From positions 1 through 52,466 of IMG/VR virus record IMGVR_UViG_3300021976_000020: a stretch of 52,466 nucleotides of DNA. The stretch is one strand, 5' to 3'. The translations under genes and the position numbers were made by a program. The notes beneath the pieces are model-generated. The model was not told the origin of the DNA. It saw only the letters and a program-made list of their open reading frames with translations, and made no database searches. This DNA comes from a virus. Positions 31,372 to 38,183 of the stretch are shown here, piece after piece. How positions within the stretch are numbered: the first letter of the stretch is position 1; every line of letters begins with the position of its first letter.

Positions 31372-31767
31372 ATGTACGACGACCGGATCACCAAGAAAGC
31401 ACGCGGCACCGACCACATCAAGTTCACCTGCAAGAACCACCCTAACCTGGAGTGGTCAACCAAGAACATCTCGCCATTCGGCTCGCGCTCGATCTTCTTC
31501 AACGGTGAGGAGGGGCGCAGCAAGATGAGCGCGCAGGACTTCTACCCGACGTTCAAGCAGGCCATGCAGATGCTGATGGACGGGAAGCTTCTCGACCGCA
31601 AGGACCCGAAAGCCGAGGCGATCGCACAGTTCAACACGGACACCGTTGCTGAGTTGGCTGCGAGGTACGTGAAGCTGGAAGAGGAGTTCGTGTTCGAGTG
31701 TGCCTGCACCGGCGGTGAGCTGATCCTGCACCCGAAGTACAAGGACATGCCAAACGTGGAGGCCTGA
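31372..31767 (+). CDS. Hypothetical protein
   Basis: A 131-residue protein with GAGGAGGAG before ATG 31372. It contains KFTCKNHPNLEWSTKNISPF with one Cys/His pair and a later FECACTGGELILHPKY with two Cys and a His, together a plausible zinc site. The middle is helical. Its stop overlaps the next ATG. No family recognised. Confidence 0.65.
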   Translation: MYDDRITKKARGTDHIKFTCKNHPNLEWSTKNISPFGSRSIFFNGEEGRSKMSAQDFYPTFKQAMQMLMDGKLLDRKDPKAEAIAQFNTDTVAELAARYVKLEEEFVFECACTGGELILHPKYKDMPNVEA

Positions 31768-32081
31768 TGAAGACGATGCTGACTGAGCACCAGGTGAAAC
31801 TACTAGTACGTGCGGTGTACGAGTGGTGCCAAGCGAACAGCTCAAGGACCGAGGACGTCGAGGAGCTGGAGGGCATCGAGTTCCACGAAGAAGATGATGA
31901 TGTGCGGATCCGCACAGCGCTCGTAACGGCCCTAGTGGCGAAGTTGGGCGGCGGACCGATCATTATCTCCCGTGGAGAGGTGGAAGCCGTGGAAGATGTC
32001 GCCTTTAGATACGTTGTGGTAGGAGACGAGCACCTGGTGTTGGAGACGTGGAACGTAAAGGAGCACAGTGAAGGCATCTGA
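31767..32081 (+). CDS. Hypothetical protein
   Basis: A 104-residue acidic protein: an N-terminal helix (LTEHQVKLLVRAVYEWCQAN), an acidic stretch (EELEGIEFHEEDDDV), then alternating helix and strands. Overlaps neighbours at both ends. Unknown function. Confidence 0.65.
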   Translation: MKTMLTEHQVKLLVRAVYEWCQANSSRTEDVEELEGIEFHEEDDDVRIRTALVTALVAKLGGGPIIISRGEVEAVEDVAFRYVVVGDEHLVLETWNVKEHSEGI

Positions 32082-32361
32082 GCTGGTTGCGAAACTGGAA
32101 GCTCTGGCCAAGGTGTACGGAGACCTAGATGTGCTGGTCTTCGACGGCCATGATGAGCGCGTGCCTAAGCTGGAGTACAACACCGACATGGAGGACCCTG
32201 TCTTCTTGATCACGCTCGAAGAGAGTCCGATGAAGCTGGTCTGCAACTTCCTCGGCTGCTTCCGGCGGCTTGAGCAGAGGGTTGTGGCCCAGGTGCGATT
32301 TGAGGAAGACTGTGGAACTACGTCGTACAAGCTGGAGGAGTGCGGCCACTGGGTCATGTGA
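32068..32361 (+). CDS. Hypothetical protein
   Basis: A 97-residue protein starting at GTG. MKASELVAKLEALAKVYGDL followed by DVLVFDGHDE is a pattern frequent in small phage proteins of unknown role. A Cys/His-containing C-terminus (EECGHWVM) follows. Coupled to the previous gene. Confidence 0.65.
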   Translation: MKASELVAKLEALAKVYGDLDVLVFDGHDERVPKLEYNTDMEDPVFLITLEESPMKLVCNFLGCFRRLEQRVVAQVRFEEDCGTTSYKLEECGHWVM

Positions 32362-32421
32362 ACTCGGTTGAATTGCGATTCGTACACAGTGAAACACAGC
32401 CCACGAAGGGAGGTGATTACA

Positions 32422-32445
32422 ATGCGTGGTTGGGACTGGAGCTGA
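32422..32445 (+). CDS. Possible Trp-containing leader peptide
   Basis: A micro-ORF coding for MRGWDWS. It is preceded by GGAGGTGAT, a 9-nt perfect complement of the 16S anti-Shine-Dalgarno, at good spacing. It is followed at once by two hairpins (32442-32470 and 32476-32504). Two Trp codons out of seven and downstream stem-loops resemble an attenuator. A longer frame from GTG 32388 would give 18 residues. Confidence 0.45.
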   Translation: MRGWDWS

Positions 32446-32504
32446 TAGCTCCGTGAGAAGGTAGTATCAGTCACAGGGCTGTGTTGACGAGCTACACAGC
32501 GCCC
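32442..32504 (+). ncRNA. Two-hairpin leader RNA
   Basis: CTGATA (32442-32447) pairs with TATCAG (32465-32470); GGGCTGTGT (32476-32484) pairs with ACACAGC-G-CCC (32494-32504). The first stem overlaps the micro-ORF stop, so ribosome position could influence folding. The second may be a terminator. Confidence 0.5.
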
Positions 32505-32513
32505 GTGTGGAGT
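32503..32513 (-). repeat. ACTCCACACGG motif, copy 6
   Basis: Antisense copy directly at the base of the second leader hairpin, 48 bp before the gene at 32561. Confidence 0.8.
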
Positions 32514-32560
32514 TCTGTGGCTGGTACTATTGGCTTACGATCTTGTAAGGAGGAGTAGCC

Positions 32561-32788
32561 GTGATACACAAGAATAGGACAGGCGTAGCAATCGTAGACT
32601 ACATGTGCCGTGAGGGTGATCGTGACACACATGTCGTGATCACCATCGAGGACTCCGGGATCGTGTGTCACTGCGATGACCCGAACTGCGCACACAAGGT
32701 GCAGTGTGACAGGAGTTGTGAGAAGCCGTCCGTTAAAGGTCGGCACAGGCAAAAGTCGTACACCTCGATCGAGGAGATGGGGTACTGA
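32561..32788 (+). CDS. Cys-rich zinc-binding-like protein
   Basis: A 75-residue protein from GTG 32561 (AGGAGGAG upstream). The middle carries CHCDDPNCAHKVQCDRSCEK, five cysteines and histidines in a pattern suited to a structural zinc, followed by a basic tail. It lies downstream of the leader structure at 32422-32504. Coupled to the next gene by TGATG. Confidence 0.65.
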   Translation: MIHKNRTGVAIVDYMCREGDRDTHVVITIEDSGIVCHCDDPNCAHKVQCDRSCEKPSVKGRHRQKSYTSIEEMGY

Positions 32789-32934
32789 TGGCAGACTGTT
32801 CGAGGTGTGGGGAGCCGGGCGCAACCATTCCTGACCCTTGCTGCGGCGCCCCTGATTGCGACGGCCTGACCAATGTGTCGCATCTCGAGTGCATGCCCCT
32901 CGCACTACAACGGATCGAGATGGAGGAGGACTGA
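32788..32934 (+). CDS. Small Cys-rich protein
   Basis: A 48-residue protein, MADCSRCGEPGATIPDPCCG at the start, then APDCDGLTNVSHLECM: six cysteines and a histidine, probably one or two zinc sites. It overlaps its neighbours by TGATG at both ends. Third in a local run of small zinc-binding genes. Confidence 0.65.
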   Translation: MADCSRCGEPGATIPDPCCGAPDCDGLTNVSHLECMPLALQRIEMEED

Positions 32935-33344
32935 TGAACCTGAAGGAACGGAACAAGAAGCTCTTCGACCAGTTCACTATCGACGGTACGATAACCTGGG
33001 AGGAGTACTACTGGTTGAGGTTCGAGCCGACGGAGGAGAACGTCGCAGTCCTGGAGATCCTGAGCTGGGAAGTCTGCGTCGCACTGTTCGACAAAAGCAT
33101 CTGGCCGAACGCCGGGATCTACATGGACTACCACTCGCACGTGTACGGCGGGTGCGGGCACCGAGGCCTGTGTACCTGGAGCGTAGACCACGCGCTGGGG
33201 ACGCCGTGCCAGGCGTACGAGCACTGGGACAAGACCGACAAGTGCTGGGACTGTTCTATTAAGGGAAACTGTCACTGGTGTAACGCAGACACGGACAACA
33301 AGTACGGCCTGTGCGGAGCCTGCAAGAAGTTCCCGCCCAGGTAG
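32934..33344 (+). CDS. Zinc-ribbon-containing hypothetical protein
   Basis: A 136-residue protein. The first 60 residues are helical (LKERNKKLFDQFTIDGTITW...). The C-terminal 55 are rich in Cys and His (YGGCGHRGLCTWSVDH; CWDCSIKGNCHWC; CGACKK), likely two zinc-binding knuckles. The ATG overlaps the previous TGA. The start at 32934 is preferred to an upstream in-frame one for this coupling. Confidence 0.7.
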   Translation: MNLKERNKKLFDQFTIDGTITWEEYYWLRFEPTEENVAVLEILSWEVCVALFDKSIWPNAGIYMDYHSHVYGGCGHRGLCTWSVDHALGTPCQAYEHWDKTDKCWDCSIKGNCHWCNADTDNKYGLCGACKKFPPR

Positions 33345-33353
33345 TAGGAAAAA

Positions 33354-33404
33354 GATCTTGCGAGGAACCACTTGAATGGTCCTTGAGGTTCCAAGTATAA
33401 TTAA
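33354..33404 (+). promoter_or_regulatory. Promoter, GATCTTG...TATAATTAA family (member 2)
   Basis: GATCTTG (33354-33360), then TTGAAT (33372-33377), 18-bp spacer, TATAATTAA (33396-33404). Confidence 0.75.
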
Positions 33405-33439
33405 GTTAACAGCAAAAGCTGCAGAGGGGAGGGGTTCGA

Positions 33440-33637
33440 ATGCCGTGCGAACACACGCTGTGCAACGAGGCGACAAAGCCAGGTATGACCGCCGAGGAAG
33501 TACAGCAGATTATCGACTGCCTTGTCGAACAAGGTACGCTGGTGGATTGCGGTAACGGAAGGTACGCCGTCAACGACGAGAAGTACCGGGCGTACGGAGA
33601 CACCAAGAACTACTACAGGATCTCCGACGGTACGTAG
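33440..33637 (+). CDS. Small winged-helix-like protein
   Basis: A 65-residue protein following the promoter at 33354-33404. After a CEHTLC opening, MTAEEVQQIIDCLVEQGTLV with DCGNGRYAV reads like a small winged-helix core (helix, wing with G/N). GGGGAGGGG upstream of ATG. It ends just before the hairpin and tRNA-like element at 33643-33740. Confidence 0.6.
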   Translation: MPCEHTLCNEATKPGMTAEEVQQIIDCLVEQGTLVDCGNGRYAVNDEKYRAYGDTKNYYRISDGT

Positions 33638-33659
33638 CAACAAGGCCCGAAAGGGCTGC

Positions 33660-33740
33660 GCCCCTGAAGCTCAGTGGTAGAGCACCTCCAAGCTATGAAC
33701 GCGGAAGAGGAAGGTACAGGTTCGACACCTGTCAGGGGCA
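33660..33740 (+). tRNA. tRNA-like element 1 (enlarged anticodon loop)
   Basis: Acceptor GCCCCTG (33660-33666) pairs perfectly with CAGGGGC (33733-33739), discriminator A. The D arm GCTC/GAGC with AGTGGTA and the T arm ACAGG-TTCGACA-CCTGT are canonical. The anticodon stem CCTCC/AGAGG has four pairs and a C.A mismatch, and encloses 16 nt instead of 7, so no anticodon can be assigned. The variable loop is AAGGT. No CCA is encoded; CGTAA follows. A GAAA-loop hairpin (33644-33657) precedes it by 2 nt. Confidence 0.65.
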
Positions 33741-33767
33741 CGTAAACATTGATCCTGGAGGAAGGTC

Positions 33768-34109
33768 ATGCCGGACAAGTACAGTAACGACAAGGGTCAC
33801 TACTCCGAGGGAGGGAACATGTTCGACCTGGACAAGCTGGCCGACATGTTGAACGACGCGATCAACAACCCGGAGTCCTCCGAGGTCAAGCTAATCAAGA
33901 TCAACTCGGAGCTAGATGCTGCCGCTGCACATGCAGTGCTGAAAGGACAAGGCTACTTCCGCAATATCACTGCCCAAGGGATCTCCGAGCTGGAGGAGAG
34001 GCAGCCAAACCATCCCATACCGCGACTGTTCTGGACCACTCGGAGCCTAATGACTGCTCAGGTCTACGGGCTCGCGGCCAGCAAGTTGGCCTACTGGAAC
34101 AAAATCTAG
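33768..34109 (+). CDS. Hypothetical protein
   Basis: A 113-residue protein starting 28 bp after the first tRNA-like element, with GGAGGAAGG upstream. Internal ATG 33819 (MFDLDKLADMLNDA) is an alternative start. Mostly helical, with no recognised family. Confidence 0.65.
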   Translation: MPDKYSNDKGHYSEGGNMFDLDKLADMLNDAINNPESSEVKLIKINSELDAAAAHAVLKGQGYFRNITAQGISELEERQPNHPIPRLFWTTRSLMTAQVYGLAASKLAYWNKI

Positions 34110-34121
34110 GGGAGGAACACA

Positions 34122-34412
34122 ATGCCAGGACCGAACTCGAAGCCATCTGCCAAGACCAAGAGCGGTGCAACCGTGAACGGGAAGTCGAAGCTGAAGCACC
34201 TGAAGCTGAAGAGCGGAGAGAACCTGTACCGGGACAGCAAGGGCCGTACCCGAGAGGACGTAGTACTGACTCGGGAGTTCCAGGAGCATCAGGAGCGCGT
34301 TGGGCGTCTTTTTCCGAAGCAGCGGACCGAAATCGAGGGTCCCGTCGCCGATGACATCATCGTCTCCGAGGCCGAAGCGTTCCACGAGAAGCTGGAGGAC
34401 CAGTCCGCATGA
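34122..34412 (+). CDS. Basic hypothetical protein
   Basis: A 96-residue protein with a lysine- and serine-rich N-terminal 45 residues (KTKSGATVNGKSKLKHLKLK) and a helical acidic C-terminus (EAEAFHEKLEDQSA). GGGGAGGAAC upstream of ATG. It could bind DNA. Coupled to the next gene by ATGA. Confidence 0.65.
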   Translation: MPGPNSKPSAKTKSGATVNGKSKLKHLKLKSGENLYRDSKGRTREDVVLTREFQEHQERVGRLFPKQRTEIEGPVADDIIVSEAEAFHEKLEDQSA

Positions 34413-34597
34413 AGATCGACACGAAAGAGAAGTACGAGGCCAAGCACCGTCGGATCGTGCACAAGAACCGCAACAGGGTTCGCAACGCTGACGTGAAGGG
34501 CGACAACGGTACGCTGACAGCCATGGAACCGAAGCACCACTTGCGGTTCCAGAGCATCTTCGATATCTTCCCACCCCTGAGGAAGACCACAGTCTGA
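34409..34597 (+). CDS. Small basic protein
   Basis: A 62-residue protein, ATGA-coupled to the previous gene. It is strongly basic in residues 5-28 (KEKYEAKHRRIVHKNRNRVR) and hydrophobic near the end (LRFQSIFDIFPPLRK). Unknown function; it ends 14 bp before the structured RNA at 34611. Confidence 0.6.
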   Translation: MKIDTKEKYEAKHRRIVHKNRNRVRNADVKGDNGTLTAMEPKHHLRFQSIFDIFPPLRKTTV

Positions 34598-34610
34598 CGA
34601 CTGCGCACTT

Positions 34611-34703
34611 CTGCATGTGGCCTGATAGCTAGGTAAGGACCCGAGTTAGCCCGTCGAGCTAGTTGGTCGGGACCCGCAAGCTGACTCGAGTCGCCACATG
34701 CAG
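34611..34703 (+). ncRNA. Structured 93-nt leader RNA
   Basis: Closed by an 11-bp perfect stem CTGCATGTGGC / GCCACATGCAG (34611-34621 with 34693-34703). Inside, CCCGA/TCGGG (34640-34644 with 34667-34671) encloses a hairpin GTTAGC-CCGTCGA-GCTAGT with a 7-nt loop. It ends about 10 nt before the GGAGGTGAT ribosome-binding site of the 34732 gene. It may be a riboswitch-like leader or a small stable RNA; no known class matched by eye. Confidence 0.6.
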
Positions 34704-34731
34704 GACTCGGAATCGTTAGGAGGTGATAAAC

Positions 34732-35475
34732 ATGGGTCATTATGGGGACTCAGAGGACATCCGGACGAATGAGGAGATCTCGGACGACGAGGAAGCGTAC
34801 GAAGGTAGAAGCTGGGATCTTATGCTAGCCGAGTTAGCGGGGTACGTCAGTCCGATTGGAGATGGTCCACGAGGACCTTCGTCACACCTTCATGACTATG
34901 CCGAGGTCGACGTCCGCAACACCATCGCGTTTCAAGAGAACCTGAGGGTACATCGAAATCCGACAGTCCAAGACTGGTACGAGATCGAGAAAGCTCGGCA
35001 GCGTGAGCGTGAGGACGCGCACCGCAGGGTGATCGCCGAGCGCATCTCTACGACCTCGCAACAGAGGATCAATGCACAACTGGCAGACAAGAGGGGAAGG
35101 GACAGACAAGTGAACATCGAGTCGGAGATCCGATCGCAGCGCCGACACCTGGCGCGGCTGGAGGAGCTCAAGGAGAGGCACGAGGCACTAGCTCCGCTAC
35201 GAGATCTGGACGCGGGGTCCGTAGTGTACTTCACCAAGGAGCTCCCCTCCAAGAGGGTCGGCGGGATCGTCAAGGAGAAGAAGACGTACCACTACGCAGC
35301 TGTTCGAAGCGGTGACGCAGATGGCGCAGCCTGGCACGTCACAGGTGCTCAGGGCAACCTGGCCTGGGTGAGCGACGACGCCTTCATCGAGATGCTGGAA
35401 GACGCCAAGCTGGTCGGGCTGGTACAGACGTACCGGTCGCTCGTTGGCGGACCTGAGGAGGTCAAGGGTGCCTGA
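34732..35475 (+). CDS. Coiled-coil hypothetical protein
   Basis: A 247-residue protein. The N-terminus is acidic (SEDIRTNEEISDDEEAYEGR). A long charged helical region spans about residues 80-155 (EIEKARQREREDAHRRVIAE; QRRHLARLEELKERHEAL), and the C-terminal 80 residues form a beta domain with GSVVYFTKELPSKRVGGIV and WHVTGAQGNLAWVSDDAFIE. ATG 34732 is chosen for its near-perfect GGAGGTGAT ribosome-binding site. The structured leader upstream may control it. Confidence 0.7.
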   Translation: MGHYGDSEDIRTNEEISDDEEAYEGRSWDLMLAELAGYVSPIGDGPRGPSSHLHDYAEVDVRNTIAFQENLRVHRNPTVQDWYEIEKARQREREDAHRRVIAERISTTSQQRINAQLADKRGRDRQVNIESEIRSQRRHLARLEELKERHEALAPLRDLDAGSVVYFTKELPSKRVGGIVKEKKTYHYAAVRSGDADGAAWHVTGAQGNLAWVSDDAFIEMLEDAKLVGLVQTYRSLVGGPEEVKGA

Positions 35476-35848
35476 GAGTCGCGCGGTGACTGTAGTCATC
35501 AACACGCACATCGGTCCGGGAGAACTTCTCGAACAAGTACGTGAATCGCTCAAGAGCGACGGCTTTGTCGTCGAGAAGGTGAGGAACGCACCCGTCGAAC
35601 TGGTGGTCACGCGATCGATTCAGGTCACGTACACTTCACCGCTAGCTTCGTACGGCGGTGACACGCTCGAGCAGGCGATGGAGTACGAGCGGACGCTGGA
35701 AGGGTCTGAAGCTCTCGAGGCCCTCATCACCGCCGCAGAGGTTGAAGATGAGAACGTGCAGTACGGAGTGCACGTAACTGTCAAGAACGGAGAGGAACAC
35801 GGAAGCATTCAGGCACTCTCCGGCCCGAATCCGGTGATGTCCGACTAG
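35468..35848 (+). CDS. Hypothetical protein
   Basis: A 126-residue alpha/beta protein from GTG 35468 (GAGGAGGT upstream), overlapping the previous gene by 8 bp. Residues 5-50 (VTVVINTHIGPGELLEQVRE...) look like a small ferredoxin-like fold. No family recognised. A perfect terminator follows. Confidence 0.65.
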   Translation: MPESRAVTVVINTHIGPGELLEQVRESLKSDGFVVEKVRNAPVELVVTRSIQVTYTSPLASYGGDTLEQAMEYERTLEGSEALEALITAAEVEDENVQYGVHVTVKNGEEHGSIQALSGPNPVMSD

Positions 35849-35860
35849 GAGCTGGCAGGA

Positions 35861-35891
35861 GGGTCCAGAAGCGCCCCTTACTTCTGGACCC
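35861..35891 (+). terminator. Terminator
   Basis: A perfect 11-bp stem GGGTCCAGAAG / CTTCTGGACCC with a 9-nt loop, 13 bp after the stop at 35848. Confidence 0.75.
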
Positions 35892-35935
35892 GATGCTATC
35901 GCCTATCTGGGGAGGAACATGCAAAGGAGGAGGCT

Positions 35936-36268
35936 ATGGCAGGGATTGTTGCTAAGTGCAATACCAGTGGTCGATGCTGTGTTCACAGTAGTCCAGTGGA
36001 CCAGGGCTCTACTGTGATTCTGGGACAGCTACCTACACGATTCACGCAATTTGAAGTCTACGTCCTGAAAAAGTACGTAGACGGAAGGAATGACCTCTAC
36101 GAGAAGGTGGGGATCGCTTGGCCTAACGAGCATGCTGCAGAGCAGTTCGTCAGAGGGTTCGAACGTAGGAACGCTTGGGCGAGAGGCAAGACGAAGATCC
36201 TGGAGAAGACCACGACCTACGTAGTCCCATCGGACTATGAGGAGGGGACAAGTGCACACGCTGCGTAG
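35936..36268 (+). CDS. Hypothetical protein
   Basis: A 110-residue protein with AAAGGAGGAGG before ATG 35936. The N-terminus has CNTSGRCCVH (three Cys and His), then an alpha/beta region (FEVYVLKKYVDGRNDLYEKV; EHAAEQFVRGFERRNAWARG). A hydrophobic 33-codon frame starting at 35920 overlaps it; I do not trust that one. Unknown function. Confidence 0.65.
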   Translation: MAGIVAKCNTSGRCCVHSSPVDQGSTVILGQLPTRFTQFEVYVLKKYVDGRNDLYEKVGIAWPNEHAAEQFVRGFERRNAWARGKTKILEKTTTYVVPSDYEEGTSAHAA

Positions 36269-36563
36269 CGGGGAGACGACCTTCCATCACCACGGTGACT
36301 TCACTGGCAAGGTTAGGATCATCATTCCGTCAGCCGGTAGCAACTACGAGCTGCGTCACAATGATCATACGGTAACGTTCGAAGTCCCGTACAGGGATCT
36401 CGAAGTGCTAGTACTGACGAAGATCCAGCGTGACCTGGTCGAGGAAATCGAGGGCATCGACATTGCCACCCCTAGGGGCGTCGAACGCATACTCACCTTC
36501 ATGAATGCGGCTATGGTAGCTCAGCAAAACTCCACACGGCTCGGGCCAGGTGGGCAAAGGTAA
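36252..36563 (+). CDS. Hypothetical protein containing a repeat motif
   Basis: A 103-residue protein from GTG 36252 with AGGAGGGG upstream; ATG 36237 is possible but poorly placed. Beta-rich first half with FHHHGDFTGKVRIIIPSAGS, helical second half. Its last codons run over an ACTCCACACGG motif (36529-36539), encoding NSTRLG, so the end of the gene may have been reshaped by the motif. Confidence 0.6.
   Translation: MHTLRSGETTFHHHGDFTGKVRIIIPSAGSNYELRHNDHTVTFEVPYRDLEVLVLTKIQRDLVEEIEGIDIATPRGVERILTFMNAAMVAQQNSTRLGPGGQR
36529..36539 (+). repeat. ACTCCACACGG motif, copy 7
   Basis: At the 3' end of the 36252 gene, 50 bp before the ATG at 36589; flank GCAAA before the core. Confidence 0.8.
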
Positions 36564-36588
36564 GACCCGATACATTCTCGAGGGAGGA

Positions 36589-37350
36589 ATGGACGGTATG
36601 GTAAGAGGTAGGAAGGTAACAAACACTAACGAGCTTCTGGCTCGTAAGGTGAAGTGCCCTGTCTGTGCGGTGGGCGTAGGAGAGCCTTGCCGAACTAGTA
36701 GGGGCATGCGCAGGGGTCACCACGTGGAGCGCTACAACGCGGCCGTGCGGCTCGCCGACCTCGCGACAAAGCCGCGGGGGCGGAAGTACGACACCGCCAA
36801 AGAGGCGAAGGTCCGTAAGGTCGTGTGCCCGAAGTGTAAGGCGGGCAACGGCGATCAGTGCACCACCTACAGCGGTCGCAAGATGGGCTTCAGTCACACG
36901 GAGCGCTACGAGAAGTTCGATGAGCTGGTGTCTGAGGCCAGAGTCGAGAATGGTCTCGAGGTGAAGGCGGAAGCTACGCCCGAGGTGAAGGCGGAGTCGG
37001 ATACCCCGGCCGTCGATTGGTCGTGGGATTCGTTGCAGGATGCGGAAGCGCAGGTGAATGCTGCCACGAAGCAGTGGACGAGCGACAAGTCGTACGTTAT
37101 CGATAACCTCCCAGGCATCCAGGAGGAGATCAAGAGGAATACCATCCAGCACCTGGACAACATGATCGAGGATTCGAACAAGATCGTCAAGGCCGCCCTC
37201 GGTGGCTCCACTGAGGAGGTCTTGGCCCGCAAGGAGCAGATCAAGATGATCACCGACGCCTTCTGGATGCTGTACAACCTGGAAGGTACTGAGTGGTTCA
37301 TCAATCGTATCGCCGAGATGATCGTCGATGGGGAGGACTGGCTAGGCTGA
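36589..37350 (+). CDS. Protein with tandem phage zinc-binding domains
   Basis: A 253-residue protein. Residues 22-55 and 80-110 are two copies of the same motif: CPVCAVGVGEPCRTSRGMRR...HHVERY and CPKCKAGNGDQCTTYSGRKM...SHTERY, each with CxxC...C...H, a small zinc-binding domain found in actinophage proteins. A linker with repeated EVKAEA/EVKAES and a helical C-terminal domain (IQEEIKRNTIQHLDNMIEDS...) follow. ATG 36589 has GGGAGGA upstream. A nucleic-acid-binding role is likely. Confidence 0.75.
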   Translation: MDGMVRGRKVTNTNELLARKVKCPVCAVGVGEPCRTSRGMRRGHHVERYNAAVRLADLATKPRGRKYDTAKEAKVRKVVCPKCKAGNGDQCTTYSGRKMGFSHTERYEKFDELVSEARVENGLEVKAEATPEVKAESDTPAVDWSWDSLQDAEAQVNAATKQWTSDKSYVIDNLPGIQEEIKRNTIQHLDNMIEDSNKIVKAALGGSTEEVLARKEQIKMITDAFWMLYNLEGTEWFINRIAEMIVDGEDWLG

Positions 37351-37404
37351 TGGATGTCGTCCGCGAGAAAACTGAATAGCACGGAGCGGGCGAGAGCCCG
37401 TCTT

Positions 37405-37485
37405 GGGCGGGAACCTTGTACAACGATCGACGGATCAGTACAACGGTACACACGGCATCTGCAGGTTCGAGTCCTGCCCCGCCCT
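37405..37485 (+). tRNA. tRNA-like element 2 (no recognisable D/anticodon arms)
   Basis: Acceptor GGGCGGG (37405-37411) pairs perfectly with CCCGCCC (37478-37484), and the T arm GCAGG-TTCGAGT-CCTGC (37461-37477) is canonical. The 49 nt between them do not form normal D and anticodon arms: TTGTAC/GTACAA encloses GATC-GACG-GATC. Discriminator T, then CGTAA. A GAGA-loop hairpin CGGGC/GCCCG (37387-37400) lies 4 nt upstream. It may be a decayed tRNA or a tRNA mimic. Confidence 0.45.
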
Positions 37486-37523
37486 CGTAAACGGGGAGGC
37501 ATCCGTCGCAAAAGGGAGACTCT

Positions 37524-37763
37524 ATGGCAACTGTAGCAACATGGTCCCGCAAAGAACTAGTGGGATCAGACATCGGAATGGTCGTTCGTGACCTCCGACG
37601 CAAACGTGCGATATCGCCACGTGTACTAGCCGAGTTAGCTGGCGTAACACACAACACCGTATACGACTTGGAGAACGGGCGTAACGTCATGGTCTCCTCG
37701 TTGGTAGCCATCCTGGCTGCGCTCAACTACGATCTGACCGTACAGAAGAAGGCGAACACGTAG
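37524..37763 (+). CDS. XRE-family helix-turn-helix regulator
   Basis: A 79-residue protein with a Cro/CI-type helix-turn-helix: IGMVVRDLRRKRAISPRVLA, ELAGVTHNTVYDLENGRNVM and VSSLVAILAALNYDLTV follow the XRE pattern helix by helix. ATG 37524 with AAAGGGAGAC upstream. It lies between tRNA-like element 2 and an ACTCCACACGG site that begins 8 bp after its stop. It is a candidate for the protein that binds that motif; this is inference. Confidence 0.85.
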   Translation: MATVATWSRKELVGSDIGMVVRDLRRKRAISPRVLAELAGVTHNTVYDLENGRNVMVSSLVAILAALNYDLTVQKKANT

Positions 37764-37770
37764 ACAAAAG

Positions 37771-37781
37771 CCGTGTGGAGT
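37771..37781 (-). repeat. ACTCCACACGG motif, copy 8
   Basis: Directly after the XRE gene. On the minus strand GTTTAAC (37810-37804) precedes it by exactly 22 bp. Confidence 0.8.
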
Positions 37782-37826
37782 TCTGACTGAGCTTCGAGCG
37801 GTTGTTAAACAAGGACTGGAGGAGAT

Positions 37827-38066
37827 GTGCGCACTATCAGTAATGGAGAAGGCGTGGAGATGTCGTTTCGGGTAACTGCAACGCAGCCAATGCCGAAGTC
37901 CAACCTCAGTTACGGCCGAGAGTGGCTGGAGGCCGAGGAGGATGCCGAAAGCTTGGACGACGCCATCGAGATCATCCGCCGGAGAGGTAGAGCCGTACGG
38001 CCACGGCGAGGTAGCATTCCACATCACCGCCACCCCGAAGAACCTGGAGGTCGTAAACCTAACTGA
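37827..38066 (+). CDS. Hypothetical protein, probable frameshift
   Basis: A 79-residue frame; ATG 37860 is an alternative start. The first part (MSFRVTATQPMPKSNLSYGR...DDAIEIIR) looks like a real domain, but after about 37980 the frame becomes Arg/Pro-rich. Another frame then reads AGEVEPYGHGEVAFHITATP, then KNLEVVNLTER, stopping at 38073, and looks far more protein-like. One missing base near 37978-37982 would explain this, either a true mutation or an assembly error. Confidence 0.5.
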   Translation: MRTISNGEGVEMSFRVTATQPMPKSNLSYGREWLEAEEDAESLDDAIEIIRRRGRAVRPRRGSIPHHRHPEEPGGRKPN

Positions 38067-38076
38067 GCGGTAAAAA

Positions 38077-38136
38077 GATCTTGAAAGAAATTCGCTTGCC
38101 ACCCTTGCTTTTCACTTTAGGCTGCTGTATAATTAA
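38077..38136 (+). promoter_or_regulatory. Promoter, GATCTTG...TATAATTAA family (member 3)
   Basis: GATCTTG (38077-38083) upstream; TTGCTT (38105-38110), 17-bp spacer, TATAATTAA (38128-38136). Confidence 0.8.
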
Positions 38137-38183
38137 TCCAGAAGCGCAAGACAAACAACTACCCCAGAGGGAAGGGTACAGAA

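Noticed and set aside
35920-36021. 33-codon hydrophobic frame overlapping the 35936 gene
   Set aside because: It lies almost entirely inside another gene with the better ribosome-binding site; chance hydrophobicity is likely.
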